Below are positions 44,330 through 53,134 of a DNA stretch of 64,000 bases, one piece after another (the first letter of the stretch is position 1; each line of letters begins with the position of its first letter). The translations under genes were made by a program, and so were the position numbers. The stretch is from an uncultured Muribaculaceae bacterium. GTDB lineage: Bacteria; Bacteroidota; Bacteroidia; Bacteroidales; Muribaculaceae. Where the stretch lies: positions 58,919 to 122,918 of the forward strand of contig CANQRV010000001.1 in NCBI GenBank assembly GCA_947626355.1, read 5' to 3'. Below the pieces are notes generated by a model that saw nothing but the letters and a program-made list of their open reading frames with translations, did not search any database and had not been told where the DNA came from.

Positions 44330-45841
44330 TCATTCCGACGCTGCAACGTCAGCGGACTCACTTGTCTTTTTCTTCTTCTTTTCGTATCGATAGATCTCAT
44401 ACTGGCCTGGAGCAAACATCCTATAAGACTGACCCAGAGTGCCCCCGGTCTGGTTCGGCCTTGTGCGTATCGGTGTTATAACATAGTCCGTCTCATTCAG
44501 CTTAACCCTTACGTTCTGGCTGTTGAGCGGATCCTGACTGACAACTATGACATAATCTTTCCCATTGTTTTTAAGATATGTCACCAACAGCCCTATCCCT
44601 GAATAGCTTTCAATCTGAACGGGATCGGATGAAGAGGGATACTTAAGATACGTTGTGTTGCCGTAATACGATTTTCCGTAAAAGTAATATGACTGTAGGT
44701 CCGCATTCAGGAAAACTGACTCATACCTGCGGATTTCCTGATTCACAGTGCGTGCATACTGCCAGTATTTATTGGGATTGCCATTGGCGTCGATTAGAGC
44801 AGAGAGGTATGTTTCTGTATCCGTATTTGCTCTGGGAGCATAAGTCCAATAGACTATGCCCTGAGCTCCAAAGGCCAACGCGTTTATCGCCTCGAATCTT
44901 AAATACTCTTCCGTAGGTGGGGGCAAGTGTGTAAAAGATTTTTGATTTATCAAGGACATGGACTGACAGTAGGCCCAGAACGGTCGTTTTGTCTTTTTGG
45001 CAAGATATGAGAAGAAAACCAAGTCCTCATAAAATCCATTATACTTTATATTGATAGACCCGTCTTGCCTGAGTTCAATCGGATAAAGGTCATAAGACCA
45101 AACGGCCGGCTTGAACTTGTCCTGGATTATATCGATAAATTTTTCGTAAGATCGCGTGACTATCTTATCTTCGCCGCTCTCATTAATTTTGATTGTATCT
45201 TTTCCCATGTAATCTGGCTCAGGAGATCCTATGAGATTAATGATCGGCATCCGGGTGGAATCCGCTTCCGCCAGCGTTTTGTAATACTGGCTGTATTCAT
45301 TGATCTCAATATACTTGGGCTCATCCTTGAGGAACCACCCCCCTATTAGACTTAAGGGCATATTTCTCTTCTTCATTCTCGCATATAGGCCCTTAATATA
45401 GCCCTTGGTATGGGAGTCTCCCCTCTTAAAGTCATCCGTCTTATAAATAACGGAGAGTCCTTCGACATTCTTTAGTCTGCCCAGAATGTTGAAAAGGGTA
45501 TCATCTCTTGCTGAGAGATGAAACACATTGAAGCCGCAATCCTTGAGATTATCAAAATCCTTTTGCGTCATGGTATATGGCACTTCCTTTCCGTTAGCAT
45601 CCTTCATTGAAGGCCGCGCACCGTGAGCGATTATGGGAAACCTGCCCGGAGATGGGGAGACATACCTGTAGTTGACATCTGTCTGGTTGACGTCAGCTAT
45701 CTGGCCGGCAACCGATTCCGATTCCGATTCGTTGTTCTCCTGATTGTTCTTTCCTTCAGGGGAAGATGCTGTCGGAGCGGCATGCAGCGCCAACACCATA
45801 AACAGCCATGAGATGAACGGAATGAGATATCTCATACTCAT
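44330..45841 (-). CDS. Exported glycoside-hydrolase-like TIM-barrel protein
   Basis: The 503-residue protein has a signal peptide (MSMRYLIPFISWLFMVLALHAA), a Ser/Glu/Asn-rich linker (25-50) and then a barrel-like domain. Segments resembling clan-A-type hydrolases are DFDNLKDCGFNVFHLSARDD, GGWFLKDEPKY with a candidate acid/base Glu near residue 175, PAVWSYDLYPIE, and RFEAINALAFGAQGIVYWTY near 315-335. The last part (about 400-490) is a beta domain. Activity is not assignable; it may act on a glycan or be a binding protein. The C-terminus is Lys-rich (RYEKKKKKTSESADV). The gene is AT-rich and first in a three-gene exported-protein cluster. Confidence 0.65.
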   Translation of the reverse strand: MSMRYLIPFISWLFMVLALHAAPTASSPEGKNNQENNESESESVAGQIADVNQTDVNYRYVSPSPGRFPIIAHGARPSMKDANGKEVPYTMTQKDFDNLKDCGFNVFHLSARDDTLFNILGRLKNVEGLSVIYKTDDFKRGDSHTKGYIKGLYARMKKRNMPLSLIGGWFLKDEPKYIEINEYSQYYKTLAEADSTRMPIINLIGSPEPDYMGKDTIKINESGEDKIVTRSYEKFIDIIQDKFKPAVWSYDLYPIELRQDGSINIKYNGFYEDLVFFSYLAKKTKRPFWAYCQSMSLINQKSFTHLPPPTEEYLRFEAINALAFGAQGIVYWTYAPRANTDTETYLSALIDANGNPNKYWQYARTVNQEIRRYESVFLNADLQSYYFYGKSYYGNTTYLKYPSSSDPVQIESYSGIGLLVTYLKNNGKDYVIVVSQDPLNSQNVRVKLNETDYVITPIRTRPNQTGGTLGQSYRMFAPGQYEIYRYEKKKKKTSESADVAASE

Positions 45842-45860
45842 TAAGTTTTAAATTATTTTT

Positions 45861-45893
45861 GCAAATATAAGCATTAAATGATCCAAATCCAAA
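45861..45893 (-). promoter_or_regulatory. Promoter of the exported-protein cluster
   Basis: On the minus strand TTTG (45890-45893), a 20-bp spacer, then TATATTTGC (45861-45869), 20 bases before the ATG at 45841. The leader would be only about 12 bases. Confidence 0.7.
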
Positions 45894-45949
45894 TATTTTT
45901 GAGAATTATTTATTTTATTTTCAATATCTATAAGTGCTAAAACAGAGGA

Positions 45950-45979
45950 AAGGCGCCGAAGAGTGAACTCCGGCGCCTT
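45950..45979 (-). terminator. Terminator after the acyl-CoA dehydrogenase gene
   Basis: AAGGCGCCG at 45950-45958 pairs with CGGCGCCTT at 45971-45979, with an inner GAG/CTC stem around TGAA. Read leftwards the stem is followed by TCCTCTGTTTTAG. It lies 60 bases after the stop. Confidence 0.7.
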
Positions 45980-46039
45980 GGATATCGTATGGTCCTGAAA
46001 ATACTCAGAACCGCATTACTTCGCTAAGAAACGATTGTT

Positions 46040-47743
46040 TTATTCGAAGAGGTAGTCTTTGATCTGGTCGGGGCGGAAATTGGCGATGAAGTCGGCATGC
46101 TTGGCGACCTCGGCCTGTCCGTATTTCACATAGACTCTCAGCGAGCGCTCCACAGAGGCGTCGCGCTGTGTGTCCTGAAGCAGAAGATAACCCATGATGA
46201 TGTGTCCGGCCATCTCCACCATACGGCGGGCCATGAAGTCGATGTATGTGGGATCCTTGACGCCGGTGACGCTCTCTACGCTGGCGGCATACTGCTGGGT
46301 CATGTAGACAAGGGTGTTCTTCACGTCCTCGTAGGCGGGAGCCACTTCCTCACCCTCCCATTCACGGATGGTGTTGAGATAGGTGCCGGTGGTGACGTGA
46401 CGGATGGCGGCCACGACCTGAAGCTGTGTCGTGCCCTCGTAGATGGAGGTGATGCGCGCGTCGCGGTAGAGGCGCTCGCAGCGGTAGTCCTTCATGAAGC
46501 CGCTGCCGCCGTGGATCTGGATGCAGTCGTAGGTGTTCTGGTTGCAGAACTCGGAAGTCATGCCCTTGGCCAGCGGAGTGAACGCGTCGGCGAGACGGCT
46601 GAAATGCTTGGCCTCCTTCTTCTCGTCGAGCGTGAGGGGACGCTCCTTTGCGATATCGTCGTAGACCTTATACATGTCGACATACCTCGAGCATGCATAG
46701 AGGAGCGCGCGCGAGGCGTCGAGCTTTGCCTTCATCAGCGAGAGGATCTCGGCCACGGCCGGGAAATCGATGATGGCCTTGCCGAACTGGCGACGGTCTT
46801 TTGCATAGTCGAGGGCCTCGCGGTAGGCGGCCTCGGAGAGGCCGACGCTCTGGGCGGCGATGCCGAGACGGGCGCCGTTCATGAGGGCCATCACATACTT
46901 GATGAGGCCGAGGCGTCGTGAGCCGACGAGCTCCACGGGAGCGTCCTTATATACGAGCTCGCACGTGGGCGAGCCCTTGATGCCCATCTTGTTCTCGATG
47001 CGACGCACGGTGACGCCGCCGTTGCGCTTGTCGTAGATGAACATGGAGAGGCCGCGGCCATCCTTGGTGCCCTCCTCGGAGCGTGCGAGCACGAGGTGGA
47101 TGTCGGAGTCGCCGTTGGTGATGAAGCGCTTCACGCCGTTGAGCACCCACTGGCCGTCTTCCTTCTGTGTGGCCTTGAGCATCACCGACTGGAGGTCGGA
47201 GCCTGCGTCGGGCTCGGTGAGGTCCATCGACATTGTCTCGCCTGCGCAGACGCGGGGAATGTATTTCTCGATCTGCTCGGGAGAAGCGAACTCATAGATT
47301 GTCTCGGCGCAGTCCTGGAGGCCCCAGAGGTTCTCAAACCCGGCATCGGCGCGGCTCACGATATCGGCGGCCATGATATAGGGAGTGATGGGGAAATTGA
47401 GGCCGCCGAGGCGGCGCGGCATGGCCATGCCCGAAAGGCCGGCCTTGCGGGTTGCGTCGAGGTTCTTCTTCGTGCCGTCGGCATATACGACATGGCCGTT
47501 TTCCACATGCGGGCCCTGGATGTCGACGTCAGCGGCATTCTCGGCGAAGACATCGCCGGCGAGCTCGCCCACCACTTCGAGCACCTTGTCGTAGCTGTCC
47601 ATGGCGTCCTCGAAATTCTGGGGAGCGTAGTCGTATTTGTCGGCGTCAGCGAAGTTTCTCTCCTTCAGCTCAACGATCTTCCTCATCATCGGGTGGTTGA
47701 GATGAAGCTTGAGCGAAGCATTGTCTGTATAGAAATTAGCCAT
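46040..47743 (-). CDS. Acyl-CoA dehydrogenase family protein
   Basis: The 567-residue FAD enzyme probably oxidises a short-chain acyl-CoA or works in reverse on an enoyl-CoA. It has the substrate/FAD segments MSMDLTEPDAGSDLQSV and KRFITNGDSD. The catalytic-base region follows (YRCERLYRDARITSIYEGTTQLQ, with the Glu of the YEGT motif). A C-terminal extension of about 100 residues is typical of this longer subfamily. The ATG at 47743 gives MANFYTDNASLKLHLNHP. An extension reaching 48010 would read a low-complexity frame inside etfA and is rejected. It lies 4 bp after etfA, so electrons should pass to EtfAB. Confidence 0.92.
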   Translation of the reverse strand: MANFYTDNASLKLHLNHPMMRKIVELKERNFADADKYDYAPQNFEDAMDSYDKVLEVVGELAGDVFAENAADVDIQGPHVENGHVVYADGTKKNLDATRKAGLSGMAMPRRLGGLNFPITPYIMAADIVSRADAGFENLWGLQDCAETIYEFASPEQIEKYIPRVCAGETMSMDLTEPDAGSDLQSVMLKATQKEDGQWVLNGVKRFITNGDSDIHLVLARSEEGTKDGRGLSMFIYDKRNGGVTVRRIENKMGIKGSPTCELVYKDAPVELVGSRRLGLIKYVMALMNGARLGIAAQSVGLSEAAYREALDYAKDRRQFGKAIIDFPAVAEILSLMKAKLDASRALLYACSRYVDMYKVYDDIAKERPLTLDEKKEAKHFSRLADAFTPLAKGMTSEFCNQNTYDCIQIHGGSGFMKDYRCERLYRDARITSIYEGTTQLQVVAAIRHVTTGTYLNTIREWEGEEVAPAYEDVKNTLVYMTQQYAASVESVTGVKDPTYIDFMARRMVEMAGHIIMGYLLLQDTQRDASVERSLRVYVKYGQAEVAKHADFIANFRPDQIKDYLFE

Positions 47744-47747
47744 TGTC

Positions 47748-48776
47748 TTATTTGGAGTTCTTTTTGTAATACTTGATAAGCCTGGGCACCACGTCCTCGA
47801 TCTTGCCGGTGATGACATAGTCGGCGATGGTGTTGATGGGCGCGTTGGGGTCTGAATTGATAGAGATGATGATTGAGGAGTCCTGCATGCCTGCGATGTG
47901 CTGGATCTGGCCGGAGATGCCGCATGCGATGTAGAGCTTCGGACGGACAGTGACGCCTGTCTGGCCGATCTGGCGGTCATGGTCGATCCATCCGGCGTCG
48001 ACTGCTGCACGCGATGCGCCCACCTCGGCGCCGAGGGTGTCGGCGAGCTTCTGCAGCAGCTCGAAGTTCTCCTTGCTGCCCACGCCGTAGCCGCCGGCCA
48101 CGATGATGGGGCTTCCCTTGAGGTTGACCTTCGACTTCTCTACATGGCGGTCGATTATCTCCACTACGAAATCCTCGGGACGGGTGTACTTGTTGACATC
48201 GAGCTCAACGACCTTGCCTACATAGTTGGAATCCCTGGCCTCCTTCTTCATCACGCCCTCGCGCACGGTGGCCATCTGGGGGCGGCACTCGGGATTGACG
48301 ATGGTGGCTACGATGTTGCCGCCGAAAGCCGGACGGATCTGGTAGAGGAGGTCCTTGTATTCCTTACCGGTCTTGGCATCGGTGTAGTCGCCGATCTCGA
48401 GAGCCGTGCAGTCGGCGGTGAGGCCGCTGTGGAGAGCGGAGGAGACACGCGGGCCGAGGTCACGGCCGATAGAGGTGGCGCCCATGAAGGCGATGCGGGG
48501 CTGGATTTCCCTGAAGAGGTTGATGAGGATGGAGCTGTGAGGGAGTGATGTATAGGGATAGAGGCGGTCGTCGTCTACCTTATATATAGTGTCGACACCG
48601 TAGGGGAAGATCTGCTTCTCGATATCCTTGAGATTGCTTCCGGCCACCACAGCCTCAAGCTTGATGCCGAGCTTATCGGCGAGCTGGCGCCCCTTGGTGA
48701 GGAGCTCGAGACTGACGTCGGCCACTTTTCCGTCTTCATATTCGCAATAGACGATCAGATTGTTCTTGTCTGTCAT
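47748..48776 (-). CDS. etfA: Electron transfer flavoprotein alpha subunit
   Basis: The 342-residue subunit carries FAD in its C-terminal domain. The signature VAGGYGVGSKENFELLQKLA and the RAAVDAGWIDHDRQIGQTGVTVRPKLYIACGISG-type region (about 255-300) bind the flavin. The N-terminal half packs against EtfB. Order etfB-etfA-dehydrogenase in one leftward operon means the pair serves the neighbouring acyl-CoA dehydrogenase. It could be a bifurcating type, as in some anaerobes, but that cannot be decided from these residues alone. Confidence 0.95.
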   Translation of the reverse strand: MTDKNNLIVYCEYEDGKVADVSLELLTKGRQLADKLGIKLEAVVAGSNLKDIEKQIFPYGVDTIYKVDDDRLYPYTSLPHSSILINLFREIQPRIAFMGATSIGRDLGPRVSSALHSGLTADCTALEIGDYTDAKTGKEYKDLLYQIRPAFGGNIVATIVNPECRPQMATVREGVMKKEARDSNYVGKVVELDVNKYTRPEDFVVEIIDRHVEKSKVNLKGSPIIVAGGYGVGSKENFELLQKLADTLGAEVGASRAAVDAGWIDHDRQIGQTGVTVRPKLYIACGISGQIQHIAGMQDSSIIISINSDPNAPINTIADYVITGKIEDVVPRLIKYYKKNSK

Positions 48777-48798
48777 GATTGTGGGTTTTAGGGCTTCA

Positions 48799-49668
48799 TC
48801 AGCCTATTGTGTGGTTGGCTATAAGTTCCTTGATAAGAGTCTCAAGCTGCTCGTCGGTATTCTCGATGCGACGTGCGTCCTTTGCGGTGAAGACCACGTT
48901 TTCGATCTGCTTCACCTTTGTGGGGGAGCCGGCGAGACCGCACTGGGCGAGATCGGCGTCGACCGAAGCGGCCGACCACTCGCCGATGTTGAGGTAGGGG
49001 CGCTTGGCGATGAATGCCTGCTTTGCCTCATCGGCTGCGACCTCTGAGGGCACGGCTGCATATTTGAATTTCTGAAGGGCCTTTGCGTTTCTGGGGCGGC
49101 ATGCATCGGCCGAGCCGTTGACCGTCACCACGAGGGGCAGGGCAGCCTTCACGGTCTCCACGCCGCTCTCGATGCGGCGCTTCACAGTGATGACGCCATT
49201 GTCGACGCCCATGATCTCCTCGGCATAGGTGATCTGTGGAATGCCGAGCTTCTCGGCGATCTGCGGGCCTACCTGAGCGGTGTCGCCGTCGATTGCCTGA
49301 CGGCCGCCGATGATGATGTCGTAGTCGCCGATCTTGCGCACCGCGGCGCTGAGGGCGTAGGAAGTGGCAAGGGTGTCGGAGCCGGCGAAAGCCCTGTCGG
49401 AAAGCACGATGCCGCCGTCGGCGCCACGATACATGCCTTCCCTGACAATCTCAGCGGCACGGGCCGGGCCCATAGTCAGGACAGTGACCTTGCTGCCAGG
49501 ATACATCTCTTTGAGTTTCAGTGCCTGCTCAAGCGCGTTGAGATCTTCCGGATTGAAAATCGCAGGCAAGGCGGCGCGGTTGATTGTGCCGTCGGCCTTC
49601 ATGGCGTCTTTCCCCACATTGCGGGTATCGGGCACCTGCTTGGCCAGCACAATAATGTTTAAGCTCAT
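48799..49668 (-). CDS. etfB: Electron transfer flavoprotein beta subunit
   Basis: The 289-residue subunit starts MSLNIIVLAKQVPDTRNVGKD and has TVLTMGPARAAEIVREGMYRGAD, SDRAFAGSDTLATSYALSAA and GGRQAIDGDTAQVGPQIAE, typical of EtfB. The ATG at 49668 fits the homologous start; an upstream extension to 49701 is rejected. It is the first gene of the operon. A -7-like TAACTTTGT lies about 90 bp upstream. Confidence 0.95.
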   Translation of the reverse strand: MSLNIIVLAKQVPDTRNVGKDAMKADGTINRAALPAIFNPEDLNALEQALKLKEMYPGSKVTVLTMGPARAAEIVREGMYRGADGGIVLSDRAFAGSDTLATSYALSAAVRKIGDYDIIIGGRQAIDGDTAQVGPQIAEKLGIPQITYAEEIMGVDNGVITVKRRIESGVETVKAALPLVVTVNGSADACRPRNAKALQKFKYAAVPSEVAADEAKQAFIAKRPYLNIGEWSAASVDADLAQCGLAGSPTKVKQIENVVFTAKDARRIENTDEQLETLIKELIANHTIG

Positions 49669-49756
49669 ATCTATTATGTTATTATCTGGGTATTTTTTCA
49701 CGAAACAAGGTAAGCAACCATATTCAAACGGAACAATGCGATTGCCTACTCAGGCT

Positions 49757-49765
49757 ACAAAGTTA
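49757..49765 (-). promoter_or_regulatory. Probable -7 element of the etfB operon
   Basis: On the minus strand TAACTTTGT. The nearest TTTG (49789-49792) is 23 bp away, longer than the usual 19-20, so the match is partial. It is back to back with the consensus promoter of the rightward TPR gene in the 214-bp divergent gap. Confidence 0.5.
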
Positions 49766-49816
49766 ATAAAAAATCCCAATACTTCGGGCAAAACATGACC
49801 GCAGGAGGTTTTAAAA

Positions 49817-49848
49817 TTGCAATATTGACAATTAATGAGTAATTTTGC
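49817..49848 (+). promoter_or_regulatory. Promoter of the TPR/propeller gene and cstA
   Basis: TTG (49817-49819), a 20-bp spacer, then TAATTTTGC (49840-49848), 34 bases before the ATG at 49883. Confidence 0.8.
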
Positions 49849-49882
49849 GCATATAAAACCATAAAAAGCAATTAAAAAAGGT

Positions 49883-51298
49883 ATGCCACACCTTCGCCAT
49901 ATATTATCAGCCCTCCTCATCTCGCTTGCATCGGCGTCTTACGCCGACGCCATCGACGATGCCCGCGCCCTTATAGCCGACGGCGACTACACCGGTGCCC
50001 TCGAGACGCTCCGGACGGCGGCAGCCAGCAATCAGGCACTCAAGGGCAACCAGCACTGGAACTATCTCACCGGGCTCTGTGAATATGAACTCGGCGACTA
50101 CGCCGATGCCCTCCCCTATCTGGAGACAGCCCGCGCCAAGGGCAACAGGGACGCCCTCCTCTATCTCGGGCGACTAGCCTTCCTCGACTATGACTTCGAG
50201 AATGCGACGACGCTTTACGGCGACTACAGGAGCGCGCGCCAGAAGGCCCGACAGGAGCCCGACGAGCAGCTCGACATCTTCGAGAGCCAGCTAAACAACG
50301 CCGAGAACGCCCTCCAAAGGGTGGAAGACCTGATGGTGATCGACAGCATAGCCGTGGATAGCAGCGGCTTCTTCAAGCATTACCGCCTGCCGGCATCAGC
50401 CGGCCATCTGCTGCTGCCCGAAGAACTCCCCGGACAGCTCGGGAAGCCCGACACCGACATGGCCTTCGCCAACGAGAGCCGCGACTTCATGATGTGGGCC
50501 CAGCCAGACTCCACCGGCACCATGCGCATCGTGGAGACCACCCGGCTCACCGACGGCAGCTGGCAGACACCTTCCTACATCCCGGAGACCCTCAACGGCG
50601 GTGGCGACGCCAACTATCCCTTCATGATGGCCGACGGCACGACCCTCTACTTCGCCGCCGACGGCGACGAGAGCATGGGCGGCTACGACATATTCGTGGC
50701 CTCGCGCGACGCCACCACCGGAGAATACCTCGCGCCGCAGAACGTGGGTATGCCCTACAACTCCCCCTACGACGACTACATGCTGGCCATCGACGAGCTC
50801 AACGGCGTGGGATGGTGGGCCACCGACCGCAACCTCCTTGACGGAAAAGTGACCGTCTATGTCTTCGCCACCAACGACATACGCCGCAACATCGACGCCG
50901 ACGACGAGAACCTGCTCTCGCGGGCCAGAATCTCCGCCTACCGAGACAGCCAGGACCCGGCCGACCGCCGGAAAGCCGACGAGCTGCTGGCTGCCATCGA
51001 CGAGATAGATACGGATGCCGCCACCGCGCCGGAATTCTATCTGCCCAACGGCAACGGGACATATTTCCACTACATGAAGGAGCTGCCGGCGAAGGCCCAC
51101 GCTCCCATGAAGCGCTACATGCAGGCGCAGAAAGAGATGGAAGCTCTGCAATCGAGGCTCGATGCCACACGCCGACGTTACCATGACTCCCCCGCTCCCA
51201 AGCTGAAGAGAGAGGCACAGGAGCTCGAGAGGCAGCGCGACGCACTCGCCATAGAGCTCAGGAAGATGCGCAGCGACGTCTACGCCGCAATGCGGTAG
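49883..51298 (+). CDS. Exported TPR protein with PD40-like beta-propeller
   Basis: The 471-residue protein has a signal peptide (1-23, ending SYADA). TPR-like helices follow at about 25-125 (ARALIADGDYTGALETLRTA, GLCEYELGDYADALPYLETA). A WD40/PD40-like propeller spans about 185-330 with repeats such as NYPFMMADGTTLYFAADGDE, GGYDIFVASRD and DYMLAIDELNGVGWWATDRN. A C-terminal coiled coil lies at about 415-470. The layout resembles the TPR-PD40 envelope proteins of Bacteroidota, but no OmpA domain is present, so it is not a full PorE. A scaffolding role in the periplasm is inference. cstA follows 62 bp later. Confidence 0.75.
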   Translation: MPHLRHILSALLISLASASYADAIDDARALIADGDYTGALETLRTAAASNQALKGNQHWNYLTGLCEYELGDYADALPYLETARAKGNRDALLYLGRLAFLDYDFENATTLYGDYRSARQKARQEPDEQLDIFESQLNNAENALQRVEDLMVIDSIAVDSSGFFKHYRLPASAGHLLLPEELPGQLGKPDTDMAFANESRDFMMWAQPDSTGTMRIVETTRLTDGSWQTPSYIPETLNGGGDANYPFMMADGTTLYFAADGDESMGGYDIFVASRDATTGEYLAPQNVGMPYNSPYDDYMLAIDELNGVGWWATDRNLLDGKVTVYVFATNDIRRNIDADDENLLSRARISAYRDSQDPADRRKADELLAAIDEIDTDAATAPEFYLPNGNGTYFHYMKELPAKAHAPMKRYMQAQKEMEALQSRLDATRRRYHDSPAPKLKREAQELERQRDALAIELRKMRSDVYAAMR

Positions 51299-51360
51299 GC
51301 CCCGGCCCGATTTCACGTACGCAATATAATAACCATAGACCTTATTTTCAACCAAACATC

Positions 51361-52848
51361 ATGATTTCCTTTACAATCGCACTCGCAGTGCTGATACTCG
51401 GCTATTTCACCTACGGCACGCTGATGACACGCGTCTTCGGCCAGGATTCCACACGCCTGACGCCGGTGAAGAAGATGGCCGACGGGGTAGACTATGTAGA
51501 ACTCAAACCCTGGAAGATATTCCTCATACAGTTTCTCAACATCGCCGGCCTCGGCCCCATCTTCGGCGCCATCATGGGCGTGATGTATGGTCCGGCAGCC
51601 TTCATCTGGATAGTGTTCGGCACCATCTTCGCCGGGGCCGTCCACGACTATATGTCGGGCATGCTGTCGCTGCGCCAGAACGGTGCGTCGCTTCCCGAGA
51701 TCGTCGGCAGCCAGCTCGGCAACAAAGTGAAGAACGTAATGCGTGTCTTCGCCCTCGTACTGATGATCCTGGTGGGCGCGGTGTTCGTCTACAATCCCGC
51801 CGACCTTCTGGCCATGCTGACTCCCGACTCTCTCGACAAGACCTTCTGGATAGTGGCCATATTCATATATTATATGGCGGCGACGCTTTTGCCCATCGAC
51901 AAGCTGATCGGGCGCCTCTATCCCCTCTTCGGTCTGGCGCTGCTCTTCATGGCCGGCGGCATCCTGGTGATGCTCTACGTCCACAGCCAGCAGGTGCCGG
52001 AGATCTGGGAGGGATTCTACAACCATAAGCCGGACCCGGAGGCCAATCCCATCTTCCCGATGATGTTCGTGTCGATAGCCTGCGGCGCCATCTCCGGATT
52101 CCACGCCACGCAGTCGCCGATGATGGCCCGCTGCCTACCCGACGAGAAATACGCGAAGCCGGTGTTTTACGGCGCTATGGTGACCGAAGGAATCGTGGCG
52201 CTGATCTGGGCGGCCGCGGCGGTGGCCTTCTGCGGCGGCTACACAGGTCTGCAGGAATTCTTAGGCAACGGCTCGCCGGCCATCCTCGTCGACACCATGT
52301 CGAAGAGCTGGCTCGGCTCGGTGGGAGGCGTTCTGGCAATCCTCGGCGTGATAGCGGCGCCCATCACATCGGGCGACACGGCGCTGCGCAGCGCGCGCCT
52401 GATAGCGGCCGACTTCCTCGGCATCAAGCAGAAAAAGATCATGAAGAGGCTTCTGATCTCGGTGCCGGTGTTCGTGCTCTGCTTCATCATCATGCTGATG
52501 CCCTACGACGCGCTGTGGCGCTATTTCGCGTGGAGCAACCAGGTGCTGTCGGTGTTCACGCTCTGGACCATCACCGTATGGCTGGGACGCCATGCGAAGC
52601 CATACATCATCACGCTGATACCGGCGCTCTTCATGACGATGGTGACGGTGAGCTACATCTTCTTCGCGCCTGAGGGGCTGGGCATCATCACCGAGTCGCT
52701 GATGGGCCTCTCTATCGGCTACGAGGCGAGCATCCTCATAGGTGGCCTTGTAAGCGCCCTTCTGCTCTGGCTCTTCTTCAGATCAATGTCAAGACAACGC
52801 CTCAACGACCGACTTACGGAAGACAACAGCCTCGACGCGACGGTATAG
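51361..52848 (+). CDS. cstA: Carbon starvation protein A family peptide/pyruvate transporter
   Basis: The 495-residue polytopic inner-membrane protein has about 14 hydrophobic helices. It shows the CstA family signatures KPWKIFLIQFLNIAGLGPIF, HDYMSGMLSLRQNGASLPEI and SGFHATQSPMMARCL. Relatives take up peptides or pyruvate, mainly when carbon is scarce. This is the compact Bacteroidota form, about 200 residues shorter than E. coli CstA. The last codons (NSLDATV and TAG) overlap a 20-bp sequence that is repeated 719 bp downstream. No terminator with a U-run is visible directly after the stop. Confidence 0.92.
   Translation: MISFTIALAVLILGYFTYGTLMTRVFGQDSTRLTPVKKMADGVDYVELKPWKIFLIQFLNIAGLGPIFGAIMGVMYGPAAFIWIVFGTIFAGAVHDYMSGMLSLRQNGASLPEIVGSQLGNKVKNVMRVFALVLMILVGAVFVYNPADLLAMLTPDSLDKTFWIVAIFIYYMAATLLPIDKLIGRLYPLFGLALLFMAGGILVMLYVHSQQVPEIWEGFYNHKPDPEANPIFPMMFVSIACGAISGFHATQSPMMARCLPDEKYAKPVFYGAMVTEGIVALIWAAAAVAFCGGYTGLQEFLGNGSPAILVDTMSKSWLGSVGGVLAILGVIAAPITSGDTALRSARLIAADFLGIKQKKIMKRLLISVPVFVLCFIIMLMPYDALWRYFAWSNQVLSVFTLWTITVWLGRHAKPYIITLIPALFMTMVTVSYIFFAPEGLGIITESLMGLSIGYEASILIGGLVSALLLWLFFRSMSRQRLNDRLTEDNSLDATV
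52828..52847 (+). repeat. Left copy of a 20-bp direct repeat, at the end of cstA
   Basis: AGCCTCGACGCGACGGTATA covers the last codons and the first two bases of the cstA stop. The partner at 53547-53566 differs at one base. The two copies are read in different frames, so the similarity is not due to protein conservation. It may be an attachment-site or target duplication. Confidence 0.65.
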
Positions 52849-52892
52849 CCTAATACTTTTCCTCCAAGAAGGGAAACTTTTGAGAGAATATT

Positions 52893-52940
52893 TCCCCTTT
52901 AAGGTGACGATTTAGGGAATAATCGTCACCTTTAAGGGGA
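52893..52940. repeat. 19-bp inverted repeat with one mismatch
   Basis: TCCCCTTTAAGGTGACGAT at 52893-52911 pairs with 52922-52940 in 18 of 19 positions around TTAGGGAATA. No U-run follows on either strand, so it is a poor match to a terminator. It lies 45 bp after cstA, inside the AT-rich island. Confidence 0.7.
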
Positions 52941-53017
52941 TTGTCGAGATAACGATGCCCATTTTATCATCCCCCTTTACTCGGTTTTCGTTGTTGGATG
53001 CATTATCCTATTCCCTA

Positions 53018-53058
53018 TCCTATTCTCAACAGGTGAAATCCTATTCTCAACAGGTGAA
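53018..53058 (+). repeat. Two tandem copies of a 20-bp repeat
   Basis: TCCTATTCTCAACAGGTGAA occurs at 53018-53037 and again at 53039-53058, one base apart. It immediately precedes the promoter of the AlbA_2 relic. A regulatory or replication-slippage origin cannot be separated. Confidence 0.75.
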
Positions 53059-53060
53059 GG

Positions 53061-53092
53061 TTTGTCAAATCGGAAATAATGGCTAAATTTGC
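53061..53092 (+). promoter_or_regulatory. Intact promoter of the AlbA_2 relic
   Basis: TTTG (53061-53064), a 19-bp spacer, then TAAATTTGC (53084-53092), 42 bases before the ATG at 53135. The relic therefore keeps a full consensus promoter. Confidence 0.7.
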
Positions 53093-53134
53093 AGTATGGG
53101 TTCTTGAAATGACTTTTAGATACAGACTCACGAA

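Noticed and set aside
47744..48010. 89-residue N-terminal extension of the acyl-CoA dehydrogenase
   Set aside because: It lies within etfA in another frame and is a Ser/Thr/Arg low-complexity string. The normal start is the ATG at 47743.
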